Shown here one piece after another: positions 44,753-53,889 of a stretch of DNA of 64,000 nucleotides. Numbering within the stretch: position 1 is the first letter of the stretch; each line of letters starts with the position of its first letter. A program made the translations under genes and the position numbers. This stretch comes from Bacteroidales bacterium (lineage in GTDB: Bacteria > Bacteroidota > Bacteroidia > Bacteroidales > Marinifilaceae): assembly GCA_015061245.1 (NCBI GenBank), contig SUWY01000007.1:30718-94717 (forward strand), given 5' to 3'. The notes under the pieces are model-generated. The model was not told the DNA's origin. It worked only from the letters and a program-made list of their open reading frames with translations, and searched no databases.

Positions 44753-44784
44753 TAAAAAAATCGAGTGAAAACACTACCTTTGTG

Positions 44785-47700
44785 ATGAAAAGGGGAAAGG
44801 TTTTGAAACGCTTTATAAATATATTTTGGGGTCTTTTTGTGGGACTCATTCTAACTGTGGTAATTACTTATGGATTACTACATCTCCCCATTGTGCAAAC
44901 CGGAATTGTAAAGGCCTTTACCTCAATACTATACTTTGGCAAGGGGGTTGATATTACTATTGGTAAAGTTGATTTTGTTCCAATACGTTCGTTAAAGATT
45001 CAGGATCTTTTGGTTCGCGATTTCAAGGGCGATACTCTGTTAGCATCGAATGAGTTGGAGTTACAGATTGGTAGTGTCAATTTTGTCAAGAGGGATATGC
45101 AGATATCCGAAGTTATCTTTACCGGAGCTGAGTTTGTTGTTTGGCGTGATGCAGACACAACGGCAACCAGTAGGACAAATATTTCACGTTTGATTGATAG
45201 TTTGCGAGGAGGACCTAAAGTGGTTGATACCGCTAAAGTAGAAAAACTACAAAATGCAAAACGTTGGTTTGTAAATTTGAACAGAGTAGAGATTCGAGAC
45301 TCAAGATTCCGTTACGTTAATAGCTTGTATGTACCTCGCGATTATGGAGTTAACTGGACTGATATAGATTGTCTTCATTGGAATGCAGAGTTGAGTAATA
45401 TCCATTTGGGCGATACCTCAACTTTCTCCGTAAGAGATATGAATTTCATTGAGAAGAGTGGCTTGCAATGTAAGAATATTCAGGGCGATCTGCACTTTAT
45501 GAAGGAGCATGTTATGGTAACCGATGCCCGGATAGCTTTGAAGGAGAGTGATGTGAGTTTGAGTAGAATTTCATTCCAATGGGATTCTCGTAATAGAAAG
45601 TCGTGGGGAGACTACTGTAAAAAGATATTCCAGACTTACTTGATAAATGATGGTTCGTATGTCAATTTCCGTGATATCGCCTACTTTAACGGTAAGTTGA
45701 GAGGTATTGAAAATACTGTCTATGTAAGTGGTGTAGTGGATAATACTATTGACAGGTTACAAGGAAGAAACCTTAAATTGGGAATAGATAGAGATACCCG
45801 TTTCAGAGGTTCATTTAAAACTTATGGATTACCATACGTAGATACAACGGTTTTTGATATAAATATTGTCGACGGTTTCTTCTCGCCACATGAGTTGGCA
45901 ACGGTATATTTGCCGTGGTTCACGAGATATATTCCTGTGCCCTCGCCCATAAAGAATTTTAAAATTATTCGTGGCGACTTCTTGAACTTCGATGGAACAT
46001 TCACCGAGTTTGATGTAAAGGCACGTACCAGTACCAATGGCTTCAAGGGTGATATATCGGTCTCAATGGGACGCAGTGAGACTCGAGGAATTGAGATTAG
46101 CGATTTTTGGGGTGATTTTAGTATGAGTCAGATAGATATGGGAATCTTGACCGGCATTGAGGATTTGGGCGAGGCCTCGCTCTATGGAGAGTTCTCGGGT
46201 GCAAGAGATAGCCTGAATATCTATACCGGAGTACAGACTGAATGGCCATATATTGAGTTGGGCAAGGATAAAATACAGAACTTGTCTGCCTATATCATGT
46301 TGGACAACAATGTAAATCATATCCTGGCGCAGACCGATGATAACGGAGTATTTGCCGATGTGGTAATGACAATAGAGAGTGATTACAGTAAATCAAGTGC
46401 GGCATTTGATTTTATCTCAGCTACGGCATCGCTCTATGTCGATGATTTGGAACGATTTGGCTACTCTATTGCTGATAGTGTTGAGAGTATCGGAGTAAAT
46501 GCAAAGTATCTTTCGGCAGGAACTGATAAAAACAGATATGATCGTCTCTACTTATCGGATTTAGGGTATATGAATAGTCGTGGAACTATCCTTGTTGATA
46601 CTCTTTTGGCTGAGGTTCAAACAGATGGAACCAAGCAGGAGATAATTTTGAATTCAGAACCATTGTCATTGTATGCAGCGGGAAAACTGTTTGATATATA
46701 TAACAAGAAGTTGTGGAATAAACTTTATGCCCAGTATCTTCCGGCATTAAATCCTACTGCTTTGACAGAGCGTCACAGAGTTCAGGGTAAAATTTTTGAT
46801 GAACTTGATTTACGGGCGTACCTATTAGGAATGGATATTGATACCATTGTACAAATTCTAAATCCCGATTGTTACATTGAGAACAATTCGATGATAAGGG
46901 TTGATTTTACAAATCGTGATTCGCTTGTTCTTGCAATATCTTCCGATTCATTGAAGTGGGATATGGTTCAAGCCAAGGCGTTGGATTTTAATCTTAAAGG
47001 CTCTGCAGATAGTCTGTATGCAAGACTTGATGCCGAGAGTATTAAGATAGATACAATGGTTTCAATGTTTAACGTTATGAACGAGACCTCGGCTATTAAT
47101 AACTTTGTTCGTAACAGGCTCTTTTGGGGTAATTGGGGAGAAAAGAGTTATTCGGGAGATTTGAGGTTCGATCTTGACTTCAGTAGAGATATTCACGATG
47201 GAGAACTGCTTTCACAAATGCAACTCTACGATGGAGTTATGGTCTTTGGCGATAGCGTGTGGAATGTGGCTGCATCGCAGGTGGCTATGCATGGAGAGGA
47301 GTTGACAGTGAACCACTTCAAGATAAATAAGGGCGATGCTTTTGTGCATCTCAATGGAGTGCTTGGCAAGGAGGATGGTAAACGAATGTCTGCCGATGTC
47401 AATAACATATCTCTGCGTAGATTGTCTATGTTTGTTCCCGGAATGCAGAGGGCAAACCTCTTTGGAATGTTGTCGGGAAATTGCGTAATCTCGGATTATC
47501 AACCAGGTCAGGATAACTATTTTGAGATAGGCCTTCAATTGGACAATTGGGGTATAGGTAAAGATACACTAGGAGTTTTAACGCTAAACTCAATATGGGA
47601 TATAGAGTCGCAAAATTTGATATTGCGCGGTGAGAATCGGTATGATAGAAATATTCCATTCTCGCTCTATGCTACATATAGTCCTGAAAGTGATTCTCTT

Positions 47701-49323
47701 GATATGGAGGTGCAGCTCCAAACAGTCAGAATCAATAAGTTGAATGAATATTTTGGCGAGTACATTACAGGTAGTTCCGGAGGAGTTTCGGGTGAGGTTA
47801 TGTGTGTTGGAACATTGGATAATCCACAAATATTTGGCTCTATCTATTTGGATTCGGTGCAGATGATGATAAATGCACTTGGAACCTCGTTTATGATTAA
47901 TGATAATTTGTCAATACAGGGTAATCGCGTTGATTTCGATAACTTTATAATGCATGATGTAAATGGAGAGTTGGCCACGATAAATGGTTATTATGAGTTG
48001 TTAGATAATCGATATGATATTGCATTACAGACAGATAGATTCACCGTAATGAATACTAATTCATCATATAACGATAGCTTCTACGGTAGATTATGTATAG
48101 GTGGATATGCTCATGTTGACAACTTAAATGGTGAAACGAATGTGGCAGTTGATTGGGTAACTGCAGGAAGTTCGGTTCTATATCTACCATTGGAATCAAG
48201 TGTAAATGATGATGCAGGAATATTGACCTTTATAAAACCGGAGGAGGAGATTGTCGTTGCAAATCAGGCAGCAACATTTAGTGGCTTAAATCTGGATGCC
48301 AATATAGAGGTGAGTGATAATCTTGAAGTGCAACTTATTTTTGATCCGGCCATTGGTGATATCCTGACCTGTTCCGGCGAGGGAAATTTAAAGTTCACTA
48401 TTGACCAAAATGATAATCTTGGAATGTCGGGAGAGTACAGGGTAGTAGATGGAGATTATCTATTTACACTTGGCGGAATTTGGAATAAGCACTTTATCCT
48501 GGAGCAGGGTGGAACGATTATATGGAATGGAACTCCTTACGATGCAACACTGAATTTGAGTGCAGAGTACAATTTAAGGACCTCGCTATATGAGTTGTAT
48601 GCTTCGGCAGGAAATTATGATCAAAATGATAATTCAGATATTCGTAGAAAGGTGCCTGTGCAGTGTAAATTGACTTTAACTGACAGATTGACTAACCCTG
48701 TAATTGGAATGGATATTGACTTCCCGACCCTTGATAATCATACCAAGAGCTATATCAAGAATATGTTCTCAACTCAGGATGAGATAAATAAGCAGGTCTT
48801 TTCGTTGATGGTTATGAATAAATTTACTGCACCGGATTATTTGGCAAGCAGTTCCATTGCCAATCAGGCTGGAGCCGCAGGAATCACAACGTTGACAGAG
48901 CTGGTAAGTACAAAGTTATCGAAATGGATATCTAAATTCTCAAACAACTTTGATTTGGGAGTAACCTATAGAATGGGCGATGAGATAACCAGCGATGAGT
49001 TAGAGTTGGCTTTGAGTACCAGTCTCTTTAATGATAGAATGACCATATCGGCAAATGGAAATGTCAATATGAATAACAATAGTGCGGCAATGGTTAAGAA
49101 TGAGAACTCTCAATTAGCCGGAGACTTTGATGTCGACGTAAAATTAAATAAGCAAGGATCGCTCCATTTGAAGGCCTATTCGCATACCGATGAGAAGATA
49201 TTGTACTATAGTACCGAAACCATTCAAGGTATAGGTTTGTCATATCAGTCTGAGTTTGATACCTTTAGAGAGTTGATTAGGCGTTATGCCTCATTCTTCA
49301 AAAAAAGAGAGAAGAAAAAATAG
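44785..49323 (+). CDS. tamB: TamB-type translocation/assembly module protein
   Basis: A 1512-residue AsmA/TamB-like protein with an N-terminal membrane anchor (FINIFWGLFVGLILTVVITYGLL), a very long repeated beta-strand body, and a C-terminal DUF490/TamB domain (about residues 1150-1480; GEYRVVDGDYLFTLGGIW, then DLGVTYRMGDEITSDELELALSTSLFNDRM). It likely spans the periplasm as a lipid-transfer bridge or helps outer-membrane protein insertion. Length fits Bacteroidota relatives, which exceed E. coli TamB. The track start is GTG 44782; ATG 44785 is preferred. It is divergent from tsaD, a usual Bacteroidales arrangement. Confidence 0.9.
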   Translation: MKRGKVLKRFINIFWGLFVGLILTVVITYGLLHLPIVQTGIVKAFTSILYFGKGVDITIGKVDFVPIRSLKIQDLLVRDFKGDTLLASNELELQIGSVNFVKRDMQISEVIFTGAEFVVWRDADTTATSRTNISRLIDSLRGGPKVVDTAKVEKLQNAKRWFVNLNRVEIRDSRFRYVNSLYVPRDYGVNWTDIDCLHWNAELSNIHLGDTSTFSVRDMNFIEKSGLQCKNIQGDLHFMKEHVMVTDARIALKESDVSLSRISFQWDSRNRKSWGDYCKKIFQTYLINDGSYVNFRDIAYFNGKLRGIENTVYVSGVVDNTIDRLQGRNLKLGIDRDTRFRGSFKTYGLPYVDTTVFDINIVDGFFSPHELATVYLPWFTRYIPVPSPIKNFKIIRGDFLNFDGTFTEFDVKARTSTNGFKGDISVSMGRSETRGIEISDFWGDFSMSQIDMGILTGIEDLGEASLYGEFSGARDSLNIYTGVQTEWPYIELGKDKIQNLSAYIMLDNNVNHILAQTDDNGVFADVVMTIESDYSKSSAAFDFISATASLYVDDLERFGYSIADSVESIGVNAKYLSAGTDKNRYDRLYLSDLGYMNSRGTILVDTLLAEVQTDGTKQEIILNSEPLSLYAAGKLFDIYNKKLWNKLYAQYLPALNPTALTERHRVQGKIFDELDLRAYLLGMDIDTIVQILNPDCYIENNSMIRVDFTNRDSLVLAISSDSLKWDMVQAKALDFNLKGSADSLYARLDAESIKIDTMVSMFNVMNETSAINNFVRNRLFWGNWGEKSYSGDLRFDLDFSRDIHDGELLSQMQLYDGVMVFGDSVWNVAASQVAMHGEELTVNHFKINKGDAFVHLNGVLGKEDGKRMSADVNNISLRRLSMFVPGMQRANLFGMLSGNCVISDYQPGQDNYFEIGLQLDNWGIGKDTLGVLTLNSIWDIESQNLILRGENRYDRNIPFSLYATYSPESDSLDMEVQLQTVRINKLNEYFGEYITGSSGGVSGEVMCVGTLDNPQIFGSIYLDSVQMMINALGTSFMINDNLSIQGNRVDFDNFIMHDVNGELATINGYYELLDNRYDIALQTDRFTVMNTNSSYNDSFYGRLCIGGYAHVDNLNGETNVAVDWVTAGSSVLYLPLESSVNDDAGILTFIKPEEEIVVANQAATFSGLNLDANIEVSDNLEVQLIFDPAIGDILTCSGEGNLKFTIDQNDNLGMSGEYRVVDGDYLFTLGGIWNKHFILEQGGTIIWNGTPYDATLNLSAEYNLRTSLYELYASAGNYDQNDNSDIRRKVPVQCKLTLTDRLTNPVIGMDIDFPTLDNHTKSYIKNMFSTQDEINKQVFSLMVMNKFTAPDYLASSSIANQAGAAGITTLTELVSTKLSKWISKFSNNFDLGVTYRMGDEITSDELELALSTSLFNDRMTISANGNVNMNNNSAAMVKNENSQLAGDFDVDVKLNKQGSLHLKAYSHTDEKILYYSTETIQGIGLSYQSEFDTFRELIRRYASFFKKREKKK

Positions 49324-49344
49324 CTTTATTTAATAAATATTATG

Positions 49345-49352
49345 TATATTTG
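49345..49352 (+). promoter_or_regulatory. -7 element (TATATTTG) before HhH gene
   Basis: TATATTTG matches TAnnTTTG and lies 20 bp before the ATG at 49373. The -33 region (GCTTTA) is only a weak match. Confidence 0.5.
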
Positions 49353-49372
49353 TAGCATAAATAAAATATGCT

Positions 49373-50002
49373 ATGCTATTTACTCGTGAACAGATAACCG
49401 GACTCTATTATCTATCGGTAGGAGTTTTTTTGCTCTTTATATTTCCAATGATTTTGGGGAGTGCCAAAGAGGAGGTGATATTGAAGGATGATAACTTTTA
49501 TAGGGTAGATTCACTCTTGCCCGATTCGCTATTTGTTGCACCTACTCAGGCTGAGATAAGGAGAGCTAAAAATCCCCCAATTAAAATTAGAAAAGTAAGG
49601 GAACAGGGTGTTGTTGAACTAAACAGGGCAGATAGTGCGGAGTTGGTCTCCTTAAAGGGAATAGGTGGATACTATGCCTCTAAAATATTGGATTATCGTA
49701 GTAAGTTAGGTGGCTATTTTGATATCAGACAGTTGCGTGAATTGAATTTAACCTACTTTAATCTCGACTCTATGAGTAGATATCTACGAGCCGATACCTC
49801 GCTTATTGTAAAACGATATATTGGGGATTATACATTTAAGAATCTGCTTCGCCACCCATATTTGGATTATGAGACTTTAGTGTTGATTTTTGATTACAAA
49901 AGGGAGTTGACAGAGGGAGATACTCTCACTATAAAAAAGTTGAGTGCTGCAGGAGTTATCCGCAGCACCCAAGCTAAAAAGTTATCTTACTATTTTTATT
50001 GA
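49373..50002 (+). CDS. ComEA-like helix-hairpin-helix membrane protein
   Basis: A 209-residue protein with one N-terminal transmembrane segment (LYYLSVGVFLLFIFPMIL) and helix-hairpin-helix DNA-binding motifs of ComEA type (VELNRADSAELVSLKGIGGYYASKILDYRSKLGGY), with a second weaker copy near the C-terminus (RHPYLDYETLVLIFDYK). Such proteins bind DNA outside the membrane in competent bacteria, but in Bacteroidota the role is unproven. Its stop overlaps the 3' end of the convergent M24 gene by 7 bp. Confidence 0.8.
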   Translation: MLFTREQITGLYYLSVGVFLLFIFPMILGSAKEEVILKDDNFYRVDSLLPDSLFVAPTQAEIRRAKNPPIKIRKVREQGVVELNRADSAELVSLKGIGGYYASKILDYRSKLGGYFDIRQLRELNLTYFNLDSMSRYLRADTSLIVKRYIGDYTFKNLLRHPYLDYETLVLIFDYKRELTEGDTLTIKKLSAAGVIRSTQAKKLSYYFY

Positions 50003-51384
50003 GCTTTTAGGGCCTCAATCTCGTCCGGAGTCATTGGAACATACTTACCAAGACGGCGACAGCCCTCCTCGGTAATCAAGTAGTCCTCCTCGTTTCTTAA
50101 GCCGCTAAAGCTCTTGAATTTCTCAATCTCCTCGAAGTTCAAGTACTCGGCGAATCTCTTCTCGCTCTTCCACAAGTCAATCAACTCAGGAATGAAATAT
50201 ACTCCAGGCTCAACAGTGAATACGAAGCCAGGCTCCATTTCACGACCCAAACGTAGAGATTTATATCCGAATACAGTGCTCTTTGGCTTACCGCCGTAAC
50301 CAACGTAAACCTCGCCCAAGTTCTCCATATCGTGAACATCAAGTCCCATCATGTGGCCCAATCCGCAAGGCATGAATAGAGCATGTGCACCCTCGGCAAC
50401 TGCAGTATCGATATCGCCCTTCATCAAGCCTAATGCCTTCATGTCGTTAGCGATAGATGTACATGCAGCAACGTGAGCATCTCTAAAGTTTACTCCTGGT
50501 TTTAAGATAGAGACTGCAGCTCTGTGAGCGCGAACCTGAATATCCATAATCATGCGTTGCTGATCTGTAAAGCGCTCAGAAACCGGACATGTAGATGACA
50601 AATCTCCGCAATAGTGTGATGAAGTAACCTCAGCTCCTGCATCGATCAAAAGCAACTGACCTGCCTGCATTGTATTTCCATGGTAGTGGTTGTGAAGAGT
50701 CTGTCCGTTAATGGTAGCAATGATAGGGAAAGATAAATCTCCACCCTGTGATTGAGCAACCTCGATAATCTTTGCTGCAACCTCGTACTCCTTCAATCCC
50801 GGGCGAGCCATCTTCATTGCTGCAATATGCATATCTGCTGAGATATCAACAGCCTTCTCAAGCTCAATAATCTCCTCTGCGGTTTTGTGGTTACGCATAT
50901 CGGCAACAGCCACAATAAACTCAACAGAAACTCCATCTTTCTGAGCTTCAGGAGCAATTCCCAAAAGGTGAAGAAGTTTTACATAGTGCTCTCCTCGATA
51001 TGGAGGAAGATAGTGGATCTTCTGTCCCTTTGCAGCGGCTTTATCCAAATACTTCTTTAACTCTGCAACAGGAAGAGTCTCGTTGATACCAACCAATGCA
51101 GCCTTCTCTTTTGCTGTAGGCTGAGTTCCCATCCATACAATATCGTCGATGGTCAAGTCGTTCTCGAAAATAATCTCCTTGTCATTGTCGATATCGATGA
51201 TTGCTGCCAATCCTGCATAATCTGAACCGAAATAGTACAAGAATGTTGAATCCTGTCGGAATGTGTATCCGTTGTCGGCATAGTTCATTCCCACCTCATC
51301 GTTACCCAAGAAGAGCAAAATACCACTCTGAACTCGTTTTTTCAACTCAGCTCTGCGCTGAATGTAGGTCTCTTTTCTAAACAT
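49996..51384 (-). CDS. pepP: Xaa-Pro aminopeptidase (M24B)
   Basis: A 462-residue cytoplasmic metallopeptidase that removes an N-terminal residue before proline. The N-terminal domain is the creatinase-like fold, and the catalytic domain has the five metal ligands of the M24 family: LLIDAGAE, HYCGDLSST, LGHMMGLDVHD, FTVEPGVYF, and LRNEEDYLIT. No signal peptide is seen. It is divergent from the DPP-IV gene, and a second M24 peptidase lies at the other side of the GH127 operon. Confidence 0.94.
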   Translation of the reverse strand: MFRKETYIQRRAELKKRVQSGILLFLGNDEVGMNYADNGYTFRQDSTFLYYFGSDYAGLAAIIDIDNDKEIIFENDLTIDDIVWMGTQPTAKEKAALVGINETLPVAELKKYLDKAAAKGQKIHYLPPYRGEHYVKLLHLLGIAPEAQKDGVSVEFIVAVADMRNHKTAEEIIELEKAVDISADMHIAAMKMARPGLKEYEVAAKIIEVAQSQGGDLSFPIIATINGQTLHNHYHGNTMQAGQLLLIDAGAEVTSSHYCGDLSSTCPVSERFTDQQRMIMDIQVRAHRAAVSILKPGVNFRDAHVAACTSIANDMKALGLMKGDIDTAVAEGAHALFMPCGLGHMMGLDVHDMENLGEVYVGYGGKPKSTVFGYKSLRLGREMEPGFVFTVEPGVYFIPELIDLWKSEKRFAEYLNFEEIEKFKSFSGLRNEEDYLITEEGCRRLGKYVPMTPDEIEALKAQ

Positions 51385-51529
51385 AGTTTTGTCTGTTTTT
51401 TTTATTGTTTGTTGTTACTTTCAATCTTTGTCTATGTGATATATCAAAGTGTAAAGATAATCATTTTTTGTTTGTATTTAATGGTTGAAAGATTTTAATG
51501 TGAAAATTGTACATTAACTTCTAAATATT

Positions 51530-51561
51530 TTTGGTCTGTTAAATAATTTTTATTACTTTAG
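51530..51561 (+). promoter_or_regulatory. Promoter of the DPP-IV/GH127 operon
   Basis: TTTG (51530-51533), 20-nt spacer, TACTTTAG (51554-51561): one mismatch to the Bacteroidota consensus. Transcription would start near 51568, with a leader of about 34 nt. Confidence 0.65.
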
Positions 51562-51601
51562 TTCCTTGAATAGAAGTGCAAATTAACAACAACAAACTAT
51601 A

Positions 51602-53860
51602 ATGAAAAAACAAAAACCTATGAAGAAATTATTGGGAGTTTTGATGGCATTGTTGGTGGTGCTATCATCTCAAGCACAGGACTATAAGGCTAAATATAAG
51701 GCCGTTGACGAGTTCGCAAGAAAGTATGGTGCAGGCTATTTTTATGGTAACATAAATTCGCGTGCAATTGCCAATTCAAACTCGTTTATTTACTCCGTAA
51801 ACACTCCGACAGGAACAGAGTTTTATGTTGTGAATGGTGAAACAGGAGAGAAAAAGAGCGCATTTGACAAAAATGCAATGGCAAAAGAGTTGTCTGCAAA
51901 GACAGGAAAAGAGGTAAAAGTTGGTTCTTGGCCTTTTAGAGATGTTACAGCTGAGAATGAAACAACTCTATCTTTTGTCGTTGGTGACAAACAATACACT
52001 TGGGATACCAAGAGTAATAAGATAACAGGTGAAAAGGCATTTGAGGGACGTCGTGGACCTGGTAATGCAGGTGGATATTGGGGTTCAGTTCGTCGTGGAA
52101 ACGAAAGAGCAGAGGGTATTCCTTCTCCTGATGGCAAGTATGTTGCTTTTGTTCGTGATAACAATGTTTGGGTTCGCGAGGTTGAGACTAAGAAGGAGAC
52201 TCAGATGAGTTTTGATGGAAATCCTGGCGAGTATTATCAGCCATGGGTACAGTGGTCTCCAGACTCGAAGAAGTTTGTTGCTAACCGTTTCTTCCCTGCT
52301 TGGACACGTCAGTTGACAATGGTTCAATCATCTCCAAGTGATCAGTTACAACCAAAGATTGAGACTTACGACTATAGAAAGCCGGGCGATGCTTTGGATA
52401 TCAGATATGTGGCTCTATTCACAATTGATGGTATGAAGAAGATTGAGGTTAAGTTTGATGAGCCTCAAATGCAGTACAGCATTGGCGGTGCTCGTTGGAG
52501 CAAGGATGGAAGTTACTTTACATTCAACTACAATAAGCGAGGACACCAACGCTATGTTGTATATAAAGTTGATGGAACAACCGGAGAGTGCAAGCCATTG
52601 GTAGATGAGAAGAGCAATACCTTTATATATTATAACATGGTGTATAGCCACTTCTTGAATGACAATGAGATGCTTTGGATCTCTGAGCGTGATGGATGGA
52701 AACACTTGTATCTATACGATGTTGAGAAGTGCGCTGTTAAGCGTCAGTTGACAAAGGGTGAGTTCGTTGTAAAAGATGTAATCTCGGTTGATAATGAGGC
52801 TCGTGTGGCATACTTGACTATAGTAGGAAAAGATGCTGGCGAGGATCCATATTTGGAGAAGGTATATAAGTTGAACATCGATAAGCGTGAGTTGATATGT
52901 TTGACTCCTGATAATGGAAATCACAAGGTTGTATTCAATCACGATAAGAGCTATTTGACAGACTTCTATTCAAGACCTGACTGTCCACCTGTATTTGCAA
53001 TTCGTTGCGGAAAGACAGGTAAGCTTATTGCAGAGTTGGAGAAAGCCGATGTATCTAAGGCATTGGAGATGGGATGGCAGATGCCTGAGAACTTCTGTGC
53101 TAAGGGTCGTGACGGAGTAACCGATATTTGGGGAACAATTGTTCGTCCTGCAAACTTCGATCCAAACAAGAAATACCCAATCATTGAGTATATTTATGCA
53201 GGACCACACGATAATCACGTTCCAAAGGACTTCTCAATTGCTCCATTCAACTACTCAAACTTGGTAGAGCTTGGATTTATTGTGGTTGCAATCGACGGAA
53301 TGGGAACATATAACCGTTCAAAGGCATTCCATGATGTATGTTGGAAGAATATTAAGGATGCAGGTTTCCCTGATAGAATTGCATGGATGAAGGCTGCTGC
53401 AGAGAAGTATCCATACATGGATATTGAGAGAGTTGGTATCTTCGGATGTTCAGCAGGAGGTCAGAATGCAATGGGTGCATTGTTGTTCCACCCTGAGTTC
53501 TATAAGGTAGGAGTTGCTGCTTGCGGATGCCACGATAACCGTATGGATAAGATGTGGTGGAATGAGCAGTGGATGGGTTATCCTATTGGACCTGAGTATG
53601 CTGAGAATTCAAATATGGAGAATGCTCATCTATTGCAGGGTAAGTTGATGTTGATTTTGGGAGAGTTGGATAACAACGTTGACCCGGCTACAACACTTCA
53701 GGTTGTAAATGAGTTGATTAAGGCAAAGAAGGAGTTTGAGTTCCTAATGTTGCCAAATGAGCGTCACACAATGGGAGGTACATACGGAGAGCGTAAGCGT
53801 CGCGACTTCTTTGTACGTCACCTATTGGGTCATGAGACTCCTGACTGGAATAATGATTAA
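51602..53860 (+). CDS. Dipeptidyl-peptidase IV-like serine peptidase (S9)
   Basis: A 752-residue exported serine peptidase, expected to release Xaa-Pro (and perhaps Xaa-Ala) dipeptides from N-termini. A signal peptide follows either ATG (51602, or 51620 giving MKKLLGVLMALLVVLSSQAQ). The N-terminal part is a beta-propeller (about residues 90-480; SPDGKYVAFVRDNNVWVRE, WSPDSKKF), the C-terminal part an alpha/beta hydrolase with the triad Ser617 (FGCSAGGQ), Asp690 (ELDNNVDPATT) and His722 (ERHTMGG). It lies 29 bp before the first GH127 gene and shares its operon, which suggests a role in proline-rich glycoprotein breakdown. Confidence 0.92.
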   Translation: MKKQKPMKKLLGVLMALLVVLSSQAQDYKAKYKAVDEFARKYGAGYFYGNINSRAIANSNSFIYSVNTPTGTEFYVVNGETGEKKSAFDKNAMAKELSAKTGKEVKVGSWPFRDVTAENETTLSFVVGDKQYTWDTKSNKITGEKAFEGRRGPGNAGGYWGSVRRGNERAEGIPSPDGKYVAFVRDNNVWVREVETKKETQMSFDGNPGEYYQPWVQWSPDSKKFVANRFFPAWTRQLTMVQSSPSDQLQPKIETYDYRKPGDALDIRYVALFTIDGMKKIEVKFDEPQMQYSIGGARWSKDGSYFTFNYNKRGHQRYVVYKVDGTTGECKPLVDEKSNTFIYYNMVYSHFLNDNEMLWISERDGWKHLYLYDVEKCAVKRQLTKGEFVVKDVISVDNEARVAYLTIVGKDAGEDPYLEKVYKLNIDKRELICLTPDNGNHKVVFNHDKSYLTDFYSRPDCPPVFAIRCGKTGKLIAELEKADVSKALEMGWQMPENFCAKGRDGVTDIWGTIVRPANFDPNKKYPIIEYIYAGPHDNHVPKDFSIAPFNYSNLVELGFIVVAIDGMGTYNRSKAFHDVCWKNIKDAGFPDRIAWMKAAAEKYPYMDIERVGIFGCSAGGQNAMGALLFHPEFYKVGVAACGCHDNRMDKMWWNEQWMGYPIGPEYAENSNMENAHLLQGKLMLILGELDNNVDPATTLQVVNELIKAKKEFEFLMLPNERHTMGGTYGERKRRDFFVRHLLGHETPDWNND

Positions 53861-53889
53861 ACAAGTAAAAACAACATAAACAGAACACT

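Noticed and set aside
44775-44782. TACCTTTG before tamB as its promoter
   Set aside because: It ends 2 bp before the ATG, so transcription would start inside the coding region, and no TTTG lies at the right distance upstream.
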